Assembly: GCA_030544235.1 (NCBI GenBank)
Contig: CM060476.1
Span: forward strand, 24,666,733 to 24,730,732
DNA: 64,000 bases
Direction of reading: 5' to 3'
DNA from: Lepturacanthus savala
Taxonomy: Eukaryota > Chordata > Actinopteri > Scombriformes > Trichiuridae
Shown here: positions 46,720 to 60,492 of the stretch, in pieces
Numbering within the stretch: the first letter of the stretch is position 1
Layout of the letters: every line of letters starts with the position of its first letter
Made by a program: the position numbers and the translations under genes
Notes under the pieces: generated by a model
Databases searched by the model: none
What the model was told of the DNA's origin: nothing
Seen by the model: only the letters and a program-made list of their open reading frames with translations

Positions 46720-49465
46720 CCTTTATTTTGGTAGTCATATTTTTTCCCCCATTTAAAGCTTTTCTTTTTATTAAATGTGTAAAATATATGTAGCAAAATA
46801 ATCAGAAATGCTGCAATTTTCATATTTTCAATAACTTCATTATTTCTACATAGTAATTTACTTGTGAAAAATAAACAGCTGAAAATACTGCTCTAATTTC
46901 TGCCAAAAAAAGCCCACACCAAACATCAACATAGTAGAATCATTCATATACGTACAGTACTGTGAGGTTCTAGTCCCCTCACTCTCCACACTGCATGGTC
47001 AGTGATTGTGGCCTTTATCTCCTCAGTGTCTCATCACTGCTCTTGGTCTTCATCTCCTTTCCACAGATTCATCTTTTTCTTGTTCATCTGTCTCCAGTGT
47101 TTTCAAAAAAAATCATTGCAAAGCCGTCCCCTTTTATCTGTTTGAAACACAGCTTTTAGCTGAAATAATTATTGTAAACATTCTGCTACGATTTAATTGT
47201 ATTTCAATACGGTTGCTGCTGAAATGCATTGAATTTGCCATCACTCTGTTTTGAAAAGAGAATATGGAGAATGTCTTCAGTTACTGCATATTTTCTTGTA
47301 ACCAATGGCGAATGATTTACAGTTTGGGTCACAGAGATGCTGTTTAGCTGTGATTCTTCTGATGAGAGGACTTCAGTTCACCACTGTGTTTTAGCAAAAA
47401 AACTTAAAATTAAACAAATGGATGTCTTTACAGACTTTAATGGGATTTTAAACTAATAACTTTATCATCTTATCTTTGTGTCGCCAATAACCCAATCTAA
47501 CTATTACTGTTTAGCACCTTTATAAAGGTTAGTGCAGGTCGAAGTGCTTCACAGATGACAAAACAAGCATGCAAACATTTTGAAAACCATTGAAAATCTT
47601 AAATGTATTGAAAGCTCTAAAAGCAGCAATAATATATTCATTCATTCATTCATCTTCTACACAACTGCATCTGATGATAAAGATTAGATATAAAAGCTAT
47701 AATAATAAATTCCAGCTGAGAGTTGGCTGTTGAACCTGTCAGTTCAGGTGCTGGAAAGTTATGACAGCTAGTAATAAAGAACTGTCTGTGTAGTTGGCAG
47801 CATTGAATTCAGATGATATATTGTACAACAAATCACTTTTATTTTCATACTGTACTGAACCGATGGTGATAAATGTCTATGTTGAAGGAGCATAAAAAAT
47901 ATGGCATGTAGGGGAAAGTCATCAGCAGAAAATATAAATGAGATGAGGAGTAAATGGTGTAATCTGGAGTTTTACTTTAGTAAAAGTACCAATACAACAA
48001 TGTAAAAATATTTAATTGCAAGTAAAAGTCCTGCATTAAAAATCCTACTTACATACATAAGTATTACAATCTTGATGTTGTTAGAGCATTGCAGTACAAA
48101 TTATGGTTTGGGTCCTTATGACTAATAAATTATAAATCATCTTTGACATATCTCATTAGATTATTAATATGAAGCATCAGTGTCTAAGCAGTGTCGTGGC
48201 AATTTATCAATTACTAACTGGATGGATGAAATAATAAAAGTCTGATCATTCGATGTCTATTCTGGTCTGAGACACAGTTTAACAGAAGAACTGAGAAGAA
48301 GCAGTTTCACTTTTGTACAGGAGCAAGAAGGGTCATCTTAAGTGTTCTTACAGTCATTACATGGTCAGAGAAAGCTAATGTACCATGAAGACTTCCTCAG
48401 ATTTATGTTTCTAAACAACAAGTGGGGGTCAGATTTACCCGCAGGCGTCTCACATTTACCTGTTATAACTGTGTCAGGTTCCACAGGGGAAAAGGGGAAA
48501 TGGAGGGTTGTTTCAGGCCACAGTTCATAAATACATGAGTTGAACAGTTTAGAAGGTAATACGTGCAATCAGTTTAATCATATACAAACAATCAATAATT
48601 AATTATACATATTGATTATTTCAATTATCAATGTCAATAATTACACAGCAAAATGTTCTGTTTCTTTTTCGTTCCAAGTTTTAACCCGCTGTCACAGAAT
48701 AAGTTGGAAGTCGATTTGGCCAGTTCATGTAAAAACACATCTTTAAATATGAAAAAAATGAAAAATGAAAACATTTTAGGCTGTTTTTATGATAATTAAT
48801 GTCAAAGTTAAACAGCTCTTAAAGAAGCTGACATTGGTTTTTCCTGTAGCTGAAAAGTTTAGGCAAAGAGCAAAGTCAGAGAGGAGACGGCTGCTTATCA
48901 AATTAATTCACGTGAGGAAAAGATCACTCAGACATTAAATTAAATTCCCTTTGAGGAGCTAACGTTACACATGATGACCGACCTGATTTTGGAATCTTTG
49001 ACCGTCAGTGATTAGGGAGCAGAAATCACTGCAGTGTCCCGGACTTTTGTGTACGTGTTTCAGGTGTTTGTCTACTACAAATGATTATTACAATAAATAT
49101 ATTGTAGGATATAATAGTAGTGTAGAATGAGGGGACTTCTGTTCTTTGATGACATTTAAAGTAACATAGGTTGTTTTAAAAGAGATGAGGATCATTTTCC
49201 TGAGGAGGACAGAAGTCAGTTTATTAGTGGCATCAACCGATGAGAGAGAGAAACTGGTTGTTGTTAACCATCAAACACGGAGCTTCTCCTGGAATAGTAA
49301 AGACACACTTTATACTGTTTGCACATATGCTAACTAGCAGTAGCTTAGGTTTGATAGAAATAGGTTTGATGCAAATTAGTGACAGCAGGCATTAATGGTA
49401 ACCAATGGTTACATTTATTATTGAAGCCACAAAATTGTTGACAATTATTTACGCTATAATTTACC
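46720..49465. other. Unique AT-rich intronic sequence with a minor LINE-tail fragment
   Basis: 47510-47560 (cacctttataaaggttagtg, gaagtgcttcacagatgaca) resembles a short LINE 3' end. I see nothing else that I can classify in this block: no array, no RNA gene and no exon-like frame. Confidence 0.45.
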
Positions 49466-49466
49466 C

Positions 49467-51690
49467 TATAACTAAGTAACTATAACTATATACTAACTAC
49501 TATACTATAACTAAGTAACTATAACTATATACTAACTACTATACTATAACTAAGTTACTATAACTATATACAAACTACTATACTATAACTAGTTACTATA
49601 ACTATATACGAACTACTATATTGTAACTAGTAACTATAACTATGTACTATATTATAACTAGTAACTATTACTATATACTAACTACTATACTATAACTAGT
49701 AACAATAACTATATACTAACTACTATAATATAACTAGTTACTATAAGTATATAGTAATTACTATAATATAACTAGTAACTATAGCTATATACTAACTACT
49801 ATACTATAACTAGTTACTATAACTATATACTATATTATAACTAGTAACTATTACTATATACTAACTACTATACTATAATTAGTTACTATAACTATATACT
49901 AACTACTATATTATAACTAGTAATTATATCTATATACTACCTACTATACTATAACTAGTAACTATATCTATATACTAACTACTATACTATAACTAGTTAC
50001 TATAACTATATAGTAACTACTATATTATACGTAGTTACTATAACTATATACTAACTACTATAGTATGACTAGTAACTATTACTATATACTAACTACTATA
50101 CTATAACTAGTAAATATATATCTAGAGACTAGCTACTATACTATAACTAGTAACTATAACTATATACTAGCTACTATACTATAACTAGTAACTATAGCTA
50201 TATACTAACTACTATACTATATCTAGTAACTATAGCTATATACTAACTACTATACTATAACTAGTAACTATAGCTATATACCAACTACTATACTATAACT
50301 AGTAACTATAGGTATATACTAACGACTATACTATAACTATTTACTATAACTATATACTAAATAATATATTATAACTAGTAACTATAACTATATACCAACT
50401 ACTATACTATAACTAATAACAATAGCTACATACTAACTACTATACTATAACTACATTACTATAAGTATATACTAACTTCTATACAATAACTAGTAATTAT
50501 ATCTATATACTAACTACTATACTATAACTACATTACTATAACTATATAGTAACTACTATACTATAATTAGTTCCTATCACTATATACTAACTACTATATT
50601 ATAACTAGTTACTATAACTATATACAACTACTATACTATAACTAGTAATTATACCTATATACTAACTACTATACTATAACTAGTAACTATAGCTATATAC
50701 TAACTACTATACTCTAACTAGTTACTATAACTATATACTAGCTACTATACTATAACTAGTCATTATATCTATATACTAACTACTATACTATAACTAAGTT
50801 ACTATAACTATAACCATAGCTATGCACTATAACTAGTTACTATAACTATATACTAGCTACTATACTATAACTAGTAACTATAGCTATATACTAACTACGA
50901 TACTATATCTAGTAACTATAGCTATATACTAACTACTATACTATAACACGTTACTATAACTATATACTAACTACTATACTATAACTAGTAACTATAGCTA
51001 TATACCAACTACTATACTATAACTAGTAACTATAGGTATATACTAACGACTATACTATAACTATTTACTATAACTATATACTAAATAATATATTATAACT
51101 AGTAACTATAACTATATACCAACTACTATACTATAACTAATAACAATAGCTACATACTAACTACTATACTATAACTACATTACTATAAGTATATACTAAC
51201 TTCTATACAATAACTAGTTCCTATCACTACATACTAACTACTATATTATAACTAGTTACTATAACTATATACAACTACTATACTATAACTAGTAATTATA
51301 CCTATATACTAACTGCTATACTATAACTAGTAACTATAGCTATATACTAACTACTATACTATAACTAGTTACTATAACTATATACTATACTATAACTAGT
51401 AATTATATCTATATACTAACTACTATACTATAACTACATTACTATAACTATAGCTATAACTACTTACTATAACTATATAGTAACTACTATACAATAACCA
51501 GTAACTATAACTATATAGTACCTACTATACTATATCTAGTTGCTATAACTATATACTAACTACTATACTATAATTAGTTGCTATAAGTATATACTAACTA
51601 CAATACTATAACTAGTAACTATAACTGTATACTAACTACTATACTATATCTAGTTGCTATAACTTATACTAACTACTATACTATAACTAG
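49467..51690. repeat. 2.2-kb minisatellite of 38-bp units
   Basis: About 58 tandem copies of an AT-rich unit such as ctagtaactatagctatata followed by ctaactactatactataa. Spacing measured between consecutive CTAG anchors (50185, 50223, 50261) is exactly 38. Many units carry the self-complementary taactagtta. Unit variants (agtaact versus agttact; gctatata versus actatata) alternate. A block at about 50145-50745 recurs at about 50830-51385 with an offset of 724 bases and one unit insertion or deletion. Confidence 0.97.
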
Positions 51691-51699
51691 AGACCAACT

Positions 51700-54600
51700 A
51701 GAACAGGGGTCAATCAAACAGCCTGTGTCCACTTCTGTGTTTTCTCTTTGTAAAGTCATCCAGTGAATTCGACCCTTTGGTCCTTACTGGTGGAATTCAT
51801 TCATCAGTCGTGGTTCTTGTTGAGGCTCAGATGAACATTGCACTTTGAGCATTTGAGACAGTCACCAGCATGGGTGAATATAGTAGCTGCAGTGGGAATG
51901 CTGTAACTGTAGCTGCGGTGGGAATGAAAACAAATTGCTGTGAATTGGTGACAATAGGCGTTATATGTCTTTTAGGAACTGTTAATCAACAAAAACTCAT
52001 CTTTTTGGAGACGTCCTCTGGAATTGATTCCTTCTTCAAACCGAGTTTTAATACCCAACCTTATTCGGCCAATTTAGGCCCCAGCTACACTAGTCTCGTC
52101 CTTTTTTTTTTTAAACAGGATATTTTAATTACCCAGTTAAAAAATCTCCTTCCACACTCCGATCTGATGAACAAATATGTGAGACTACAGGGAGACCTCA
52201 ACATGAACAGGTTCTGCCTAAAAGCTGTGATAGCATGCCAGGCCGGTGATGACCGATAAGTAAAATTTCAATTACCTGCGTGAAAGACGGACCATCAAGT
52301 TGGCCAAATCCAGGGTGCAGGCTCCGCTTTTGTCATTTGTCATCTCAAGATTTATAGGACCTAAATATTTATATTTTGTCACATAATTCCAACACAAAAT
52401 GATCAGAAACAGTCATTAATAATCATAAATATACATGGAAAAGCATATTTGGTAAAAAAAAAAAAAAAAAAAAAAAATGGACCAAATTACCTGATGTCAT
52501 CTGATGCCATACAACATATTTTACATATCCAATTCAGTTCCAGTTCATAAAATACTTTGTGTTTGTATAAAACCTTCTCACACTTTAGTTGTTGAGCTCA
52601 GGTAGGGAGATGAACCCTACCCCCTACCGACGGCACCATCTTTCTGCAGCATGCTACTCTTTCAGTCTCCAAAGGGTAACCTGCTGTTGTCTTTTAAAAA
52701 GTATTGAAGCTATTTCACCCGACTCAACTTACTGGCAAAATGCCACAAGAAGGATTTAATTCAGCAAGAGATGAAACATGCAGGTATTAGAAGAGTAGCA
52801 CATTCAGTAGTTCACAGGCATCAGAGGAGATTCTATGTGTGGTTGTTTTGTAGATGTTGATTAGATCACATCATTTCTCTGGTGCTGCTGTTAACAGTTT
52901 AAACTCCCACCATAGTGAGTCATGTGTCAGAGCCCACGTCAGCTTGTCTATAGGTTTACACCTCGATGCCACTGCTCCATGCATTATTCTGTCAGTGGAA
53001 GCCAGACCACGCCTGTCTCCTGTGTCCATACTGTATAAAGTGCGTCAGCTCATCTCAGATTACACCATTCCCATAATTGCTCCACTGTTCTTCCCCTTAT
53101 TCACACTAAGTCCCCCCCACTCTGAAATTTTTTTTTCTAGTGTTGTTTGACACTTGAAACAAGGTCAATTTTGAGGCCTTAGGAAAAGTCATTAAGGCTT
53201 TTCTCTTTTTCAGTCATCTCTGACTTCCTCTCCTACCCTTCCTTCATCGCTTAATCATATTGGCCCAGTCTGGCTGAGAGCATAATTATTTTTCATGGAA
53301 AAGCTTGGGGGGGAGAAGACGTCTTTCCTTTCAGATGTCAGAATATTAGGGCCAGGCATAAAAAAGTGAAAGGAGGAAGATTTTTTTTTAAATTTATTTT
53401 TCATTTCAAGGATAAAGTTGAAATTTCAGAATTAGTGCATTTGTTTTTTTGTAATTCACATTAGTGAATTACAAAAAAAATATGAGGAAGATTATTAATA
53501 TTATTATTTTATTTATTTTGCAGGTTGAGAATAAAGTCGTAATGTTGCACACACATTAGTCTGATTCAGTCTGCAGAAACAAGGCCACCTCTTCCAGGTT
53601 TTGTGGTTTCCCCTTCTGAACAGACGCAACTTTCCACACAATTTCTTGAAAATCCTGATACTTATTGCTACTCTATGTTTATGAACTTAAAGAGAAATAA
53701 TGTCCTTGTGATTCTATAAGCACAACTACACCAGCTCATCTGCACAAGGCATTTTGTAGAAGCATCCATATGCTCCAATGATTTATTTGTTTTCAAAAGT
53801 TCTACTTCAATCTTGAACATTTCAAAATGCAAAAAAAGACAAATTTTCCATTTCTGTGTTGAAAGATGATTCCAGTGAAGCCACAGTGGTTTAGACATTG
53901 ATTTTTTTATTTTTTATTTGTCTCTATGTATATATTTTCATTAGAATTTAGGATAGTTTAAGAAAAAACTTATAAGTGGGAGAGAGACTTCCTTAGGTTT
54001 CTTAACTCGCTCATCCTGCAACAGTAAGACTCTTCTGTCACTGTGACAACCTCCCCACTCTGTAGGATGGAGATAATGGTTGCCTTGGAGACAGGTTCCC
54101 TAAATCATCTCCCAACTTTACCAGTCCAATCCCAGTAGCCATTAATCAGCATCCCCAGTCACTGATTGGTTACAAATTAAACAAGTAAAGCCCTCTGGGA
54201 AATGAAGTTCATGGAGGAAAGAGGACGGAAGAAATTTAATTTAACCTCTTTTTACATTTAAACTTGTATACAAATGTTTTCCAACACATATTTGCTATAT
54301 TTCCTTGCTCTGATAACATTTCATAGATTAAACTTTGCAGTTGAGTTGCACTGTGGGTAATGTAGTTGTCTAAATACCTGCAAAACTATATACATGTCAA
54401 TCAGCCTCCGGTGTACTTTGTGTTTGGTTCTAATTGGCTAATGATCGCATGTTTCACTTAGGTTATGACCATGGTAAACATTCTGCTAAAACGTCACCAT
54501 GTTAGCATAATGACATTAGCATTCAGATCAAAGTACCACTGTCAGTACACACAGAGTACACACTTTGCTTTGGCGTCATTATGTTGCTTGGTGACACAGC

Positions 54601-54780
54601 TAGCTCCGCTAGTTGCTTTCTATCTTTGGCTGTACAGAAGCCCCTTTTCCCCCCACAGAAAAGTTATCTCCCTGTCCCTCCACCAATTCTTGTCTTCTGT
54701 ATTGTCCTCTATTTCCATACATCCAATAAGTTTGATAGATATCTGCAGAGCAGATGCTGTGATGTCACTTCTGTCACTCT
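51700..54780. other. Unique intronic sequence with one clear hairpin
   Basis: A 129-residue frame at 51870-52259 has no recognisable domain. There is a poly-A run at 52454-52477 and a T-rich run at 53382. The hairpin at 53444-53479 is listed separately. No exon or RNA gene is recognised. Confidence 0.45.
53444..53479. repeat. Perfect hairpin with 16-bp arms
   Basis: tttttttgtaattcac, a four-base ATTA loop, then the exact complement. The arm bases are T-rich then A-rich. Confidence 0.95.
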
Positions 54781-54783
54781 AGA

Positions 54784-55299
54784 TCAGAAGTCAGCAACGC
54801 AAAATGTTTAAAGAGTCATATTAGACCAAAAAAAACAAAGACCAAAATACAATAAATGATTTTTGTTCATTCATTTTTATTTTGAGGATTTGATAATAAA
54901 CTAAAATACAACCCAATCCTCTTCTCTTTCCTCCTTATCTGGACAACAGAGACAATAAAACACAGCCTTTAATTATAAAACATAAAACAGCAGCCTTTAG
55001 AAAAGGTAAGTAGTCTATATAAAACTAAAATAATCCAGTTGAAACTGGCACCGAGGTGCTGATACATCTCAGACTATGACTCAACATTCAAGATTCAGAG
55101 AATCAAAGTGTTTATTGTCATGTTCACAGTGTAGAAACTAGTTTCTCTGGACAATGACACTTACTTCCTGTCCACATGAATGCTGTATCAATAAGAATAA
55201 AAGATAGTAGTAAGGTATTAAAGTTAAGATAAAATAGAATAAAATAACACATAAGTAATATTATATATTTTATACTTATATACTAATATATTACATAAG

Positions 55300-55371
<72 letters not shown>

Positions 55372-55556
55372 CTATATGTAGGCAGATAATGTACAGATAT
55401 TTAGAAATATATGCAAGGAATGATTCAGAGAGAAAGAGATTCTGAGTGTGGTGGTTCTGTATTTTACACTAAAAATATATCCCCCCATCATTTTACATTC
55501 TCATACATTGTTGAAATATGGGTGCAGTAAAGAGCTGCAGGTTGCCCGCCCCTGTT
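54784..55556. mobile_element. hAT-like non-autonomous element with nested sequence
   Basis: The left end tcagaagtcagcaacgcaaa and the reverse complement of the right end (aggggcgggcaacctgcag) are imperfect inverted repeats of a type I recognise from fish hAT elements. Inside lies a retroposon-like fragment (55090-55200, gtttattgtcatgttcacag) and a long TA array at 55302-55370. No transposase frame is present. Confidence 0.65.
55302..55370. repeat. (AT)n microsatellite
   Basis: About 69 bases of TA repeat inside the hAT-like element. Confidence 0.96.
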
Positions 55557-56152
55557 CTCAACAGTGGCGTATTAAGCCATTTGGGGGCTGTGGGGGAACA
55601 GTCACTTGGAAGTGTCATGCATCCATCAGTCTAATGTATTATTAACCATGTCATGTCATTTACCTTTGTTTTCCAGAGGGTGGCAGTGGGTGAGTTGTGG
55701 TCTTGTGGTCGTGTTTTGAAAAGTATCCTGTGACAACTACAATGAGTGGATAGCACACACAACAATAAGATCAATCAATAAGACATGTTGTTATACAGAA
55801 CATGTCACAATTTAACAATTTTCCAGCAGGTAGCAGCAGGTGGATTGGATCTTTAGATTTTTTGACAGGTACGAAGTAGAGACACTACACAAGACTATAT
55901 AATCAAATATGGATGCACAATATTAAACATCAATAATGAATAATGATTATTATATAATGTTAAACATTTTTTCGCTTCAGCCTGATTTCCCTTTGCTGTT
56001 TTGGGGACCAGCTATTAAAGCTTTGTTTCATGCATGTCTCTCAAATCAATTCATTCGATCTGTTTTCTTTTGTCTGAGAGAAATAATTACAAATCTGGTT
56101 CAGATACACTTTACAGAGAACAGAGTGAGACAAAGGAAGAAGACATAAGGCA

Positions 56153-56182
56153 TAACCCTAACCCTAAACCTAACCCTAACCC
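56153..56182. repeat. Interstitial telomere-like repeat
   Basis: Five tandem TAACCC-type hexamers, the third being TAAACC, followed by CAAACGG. Short vertebrate-telomere repeats inside chromosomes often mark repaired breaks or telomerase insertion. Confidence 0.9.
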
Positions 56183-56384
56183 AAACGGTTGACAAACGTC
56201 AAAAGTCATATGGTAAGATGTAGTTTATAAAGTAGAATCCAGAATATGCTTTCCTGTTTTGACCAGTACATGACCAGTAGATGATCAGTGCATCATCAGC
56301 CCCGATCAAAACAGACAATAACCATGATGCCACGAGGAACTGGTCAGATAACCTGGTACTGTTGGTTTTTAAGGGTCTAGATCA

Positions 56385-56545
56385 GGGGTGGATAACCCTG
56401 GTCCTGGAGAGGCACCTGTGGGTGTAGGTTTTTGTTCCAACTAACCAGGAACACAGCTGATTCTACTAATGAAGCTCCATAGCAAGGGTTCATTAGTCAA
56501 GGTCTAGATTCCCCTGTGCATGCAAGTCTTAATGTGGCTAGAAAA
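56385..56545. repeat. Common teleost repeat fragment
   Basis: The start, aggggtggataaccctggtc then ctggagaggcacctgtgggt, with ttttgttccaactaaccagg, is a frequent fish interspersed repeat (hAT-like MITE, from memory). Only one end is preserved. Confidence 0.55.
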
Positions 56546-56829
56546 CCACGGTTTGCAGCACAGGTTGTGTTTTAAGTGTTGTACAAAAGTTATCATAGGA
56601 CAGGTTAACTACCTGAGTCAGAAACTCGTACACTGTTCGTATAAGTCAGAAATGTCACGCTGAATCAATTTTGCATAAACAGAGTTTTCAACAATGTATG
56701 AGAATGTAAAATGATGGGGGATATATATTTAATTTTAATCTGGTTTCTGTAGGAGACAAACATGACAAACATTCTTAACATATTCCAATGCTGTAAAAAT
56801 GTGTCTAATAAATATTAAATGTATTAGAC

Positions 56830-56945
56830 TGTGTTTTATTGCCTCTGTTGTCCAGATAAGGAGGAAAGAGTTTTTTATCAAATCCTCAAAATAAAATGAA
56901 TGAACAAAAAATCATATTTCTTTATTGTATTTCTATAATAAAGCT
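56830..56945 (-). repeat. Inverted fragment matching the hAT-like element at 54845-54970
   Basis: The reverse complement of this stretch (ttgttcattcattttatttt, gaggatttgat, tcctccttatctggacaaca) matches 54856-54965, with a short gap. The two arms are about 1.9 kb apart and inverted. 56950-58250 shows no gene. Confidence 0.8.
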
Positions 56946-58254
56946 AATAGATTGTGTAAGTTCAAGTTAAAGCAGCAAATCTGGTCCAGCAGAGTAGTCA
57001 GCAGAGTAAACATTTAATCATGAATGTTCATTATGTATTTGTAGCCTACTTAGTCATTTTGATAGTAGCTAATATAAATAATATACACTTACAGCCTGGG
57101 CTGCCTTCATATCAGGATTAGAGAAGGACTTTAGTTTTTTGTGGCTCCAGACAGATTTATTTATTTATTTTGTTTTTTGGTCCAAGTATAAAAGTCATAC
57201 TCCTCAAATACTGATCAACACAGAGACAGATTAAAAACAGTTAGTCTTCCTTAAAAATGTAATTGGAGATACCAAGCCATCTCTGACTACAGATCAGCTT
57301 AACTGACTACAGGCTGGCATGTAACACAACATAAAGAGGAGTCACTGTCACATTTCTGTCTACTACTCTGTATTCCTCCACTAACAATATGACAGATAGA
57401 CTGCTGCCATTTCCTACTCTTTAGTCTGATAAATGGAATATTGATCAGCATCTCGTGTCTGTCGATTTGCAGCAGAGTGGAGCGATCTGTTTGAATACAA
57501 CATTAGCACCGATACTTATACTCCCTCTGAGAGCTGTGTCATAACCCTGGGATGAAGAATGGACCTGGGAAGATTATCTGATGCATAGATTTTAGAGCCA
57601 ATCACAGGGAAAATGGGCCAGGAGCAGCTGGCAGGAGTTGATGTGCTGGATAGAGGATGAGAGAGAAGAAGTATCTCCTCATATACATTTTAATATAAAA
57701 GCACATCCCTCATGGGTATTATCTGTACCACAGCAGAGGTAACTCAAGGCTTCCCCTTTGACTGGTGAAGAGCCAAGGATTGTTTTTGAAACAATGGCCA
57801 CTAGTGAATGGATGATGTGTCACAACTTCTTTAACTGACTGGCAGCTGATGTTTATTTGAGCTGACTCTGACTCTGATGATGATGGGTTAAAACATTTAA
57901 TGTACTCAATAAATATAAGCTGTAATCCAGTGTGTGGATACCCTCACTGCTCCCTGAAACAGAGCTAGGGCCCAAAGATTCATATCAATGAAAAAGTTAT
58001 TCTTCATGGTCAGAGCATGACAAATAGGGATGTAAAGATCTCATGATGTGGTATAATACAAGATATTCAGGTCACAATAATGATGATGATAATGTACGAT
58101 ACAATATTAGAAACAGTATTTTTAACAACCTTGAATGACGAATATGTTTGTCTTTTATATGAAAGACACAATTCTCAGGTATGCATCATGCATCTTCATC
58201 CATGGAGCTTTATCTTTATCTTGTAGCAACTCAATTTCTTAATTTGTTGAAATT

Positions 58255-58330
58255 TAACAAGAGAAGAATTAATCACCAACAATTTTAATAACTGATTAAT
58301 CAATTTGAGTAATTTTTAAGCAGAAAATGA
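58255..58330 (+). repeat. Short fragment of the common teleost TIR element
   Basis: The piece aataactgattaatcaattt followed by gagtaatttttaagcag corresponds to the 5' part of the element seen at 43.4 kb. The termini are lost. Confidence 0.45.
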
Positions 58331-58559
58331 CCATAGCCGGAAAGATTAGATAATGGTACATGTAATAAATGGAGCTTCCATGTTGGAAGCGAGACTCCAA
58401 AATCGCTACACTACTCTGACTTGGTCTGAAACATGGAAACATAAAAGTAGTTATCCAGCTACCAAAGCCAGCACGACAACTCAGCTGCTCAATATAACCC
58501 TTGAGGTGCCACTGTCCACTCTAATCAAAAAGACATTAGATTGAATAAAACAGGAGATT

Positions 58560-58960
58560 TTGTTAAATAAGATTAGAATTTTTTCATATTTGCATATTGT
58601 TTCCATATGGCAACAAATATGTTTTAGCATGTTTATAAACAATAATTAAATTCAAGTTTTTATTTGGTGAAAAATTTCCAAATTCTGAATAAAAGACAAC
58701 CTTAGATTGTGAGACAATAGTGCTTACATGTCAAATGTCCATGAGCAAAAAGGAATTCCCAGTCATGGCACCTCATAAACTGCATGTCCTTCAAAATAAG
58801 GGTCCTTCAAAAAGCCCCCTTTTCACACCTAACTTTAAAAACATACATATTATATACATATAATAAAGTAATTGCTGCCTCTCTTATCACTTTTAAATTA
58901 TAACCTTTTGAAATTACGACGTCAAAATCAAATGTTTTATAAAATAATCCTTTGGGGCTG
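58560..58960 (+). mobile_element. piggyBac-like MITE family (PBM1), decayed copy
   Basis: It shares catatttgcatattgtttcc and atatggcaacaaata with the left part of 63472-63994, and gtcatggcacctcataaact and agcccccttttcacacctaa with its right part. It has a local duplication of ccttcaaaat near 58785-58810. The terminal repeats are not preserved. Confidence 0.7.
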
Positions 58961-59097
58961 AAAGGGTTAATTACATCAAACATTTATGGAATGGTTACAT
59001 TTTCCTGTGTAGGAAAGGAAAGGCAGCTATAACATCACTTAATTAGTCAACACTCAGTCTCTTTGTCTCATTCTCTGTCTATCTATGAAATGTTCCA

Positions 59098-59167
59098 GAC
59101 ACACACACACACTCTACCCCTTAGGCCCTGTAATTAGGCCTTTCTGTCCTGCAGCAGTACACACACA

Positions 59168-59259
<92 letters not shown>
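59098..59259. repeat. (CA)n microsatellites
   Basis: A short CA run at 59098-59111 and a main array of about 100 bases at 59158-59259 with a single TA interruption. Confidence 0.96.
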
Positions 59260-59262
<3 letters not shown>

Positions 59263-60121
59263 TCAACTGTCTGTGAGGAGAACCTTGTTAAGTACTCTTT
59301 CGTCTGACATTTGCTTCTTTTCTCTTTGTCTCTTCTCTCTCCCTCCTGCTTCTATCATTATTATATTCATCAGGGAAAATGCAGTTAAAGTTCCTTGAAT
59401 GTGAGATTTTAATTGCCTTTTCATTATAAGAAGGTCTACATTTTATCTAAATACTATCCTGTTTCAACATATTCAATCCACAGAGAAATGCATCTGGTCT
59501 GTATTCAGAAACCTGAGCTGTCAGGACTTCTGTGAAGTTTTGATGTCACAACTATACAGTCACCACTGTATGAGAGGAGACTGTCTCATGAATATTAATA
59601 AGACACAAAAAAGACACAAAATGACCTTTCTGGTCCAGAGAGAAGCTTGAGATAGGAAATATGAAGGTTAAAGGTTAGGTGCGAATGTTAGGTATTAAGT
59701 GTTGGTGGTATCAAGGTAAAGAAATCCAGACAATATCATATTTAATACCATCAAAGATACAATGAATTATACAGCCCCTGTGGTGACACTGGGTAAAATG
59801 TTAATAATCCAAGAGATATTATCTACGGTACTGACTCATGGCCATGAGTTAGTTATTGTTTTTATTTGCTGAAATCCTCCTTTAATGATTTAAATTTGAA
59901 AATCACCCATCCCCATCTTCATAAACATAGGTTCACCTTCTTTGCATCTGAAGTAGATAAAGATTAATTTCCCCTTTGGTCATTAAGGAAAAGTTCAGTG
60001 TCTCTAGTGTCTAATAAATTTGAACATCGTAAAGATCAAGTGCATGTTCTTCTTTATCTTAAAACATATTTGTTCTGATTTTATGGAAAACACATGATCA
60101 AAACATGAGCTGATAACCCCC

Positions 60122-60241
<120 letters not shown>

Positions 60242-60492
60242 TCCTAAGTCTAGAAAGAGAAATGATATACACTTTGGCTACACACTTCTGAGCCTCATTT
60301 TAGACTGATGATGTTTATTCTGTCTTTCACACACATCATCTCACACACCTCATTGGGAATGAACATGCCGTCAGGATAATTCCATCCTGCTGCAGCCATT
60401 ACTGCCTGGCTGTTCCAAATCACTGAACTTGGTGATAGGGCAGTAATGTAGCATGGGCTGTAACAGTCTGCACATGTGTTGTGTTGAGATTG

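Noticed and set aside
49467..51690. CRISPR-like or satellite-encoded array
   Set aside because: The 38-bp units are continuous with no unique spacers, and the host is a vertebrate. It is a minisatellite.
51870..52259. 129-residue + strand open frame
   Set aside because: No domain or motif that I recognise, it contains an eight-base-plus T run, and there is no supporting context. A frame this long is possible by chance in 64 kb.
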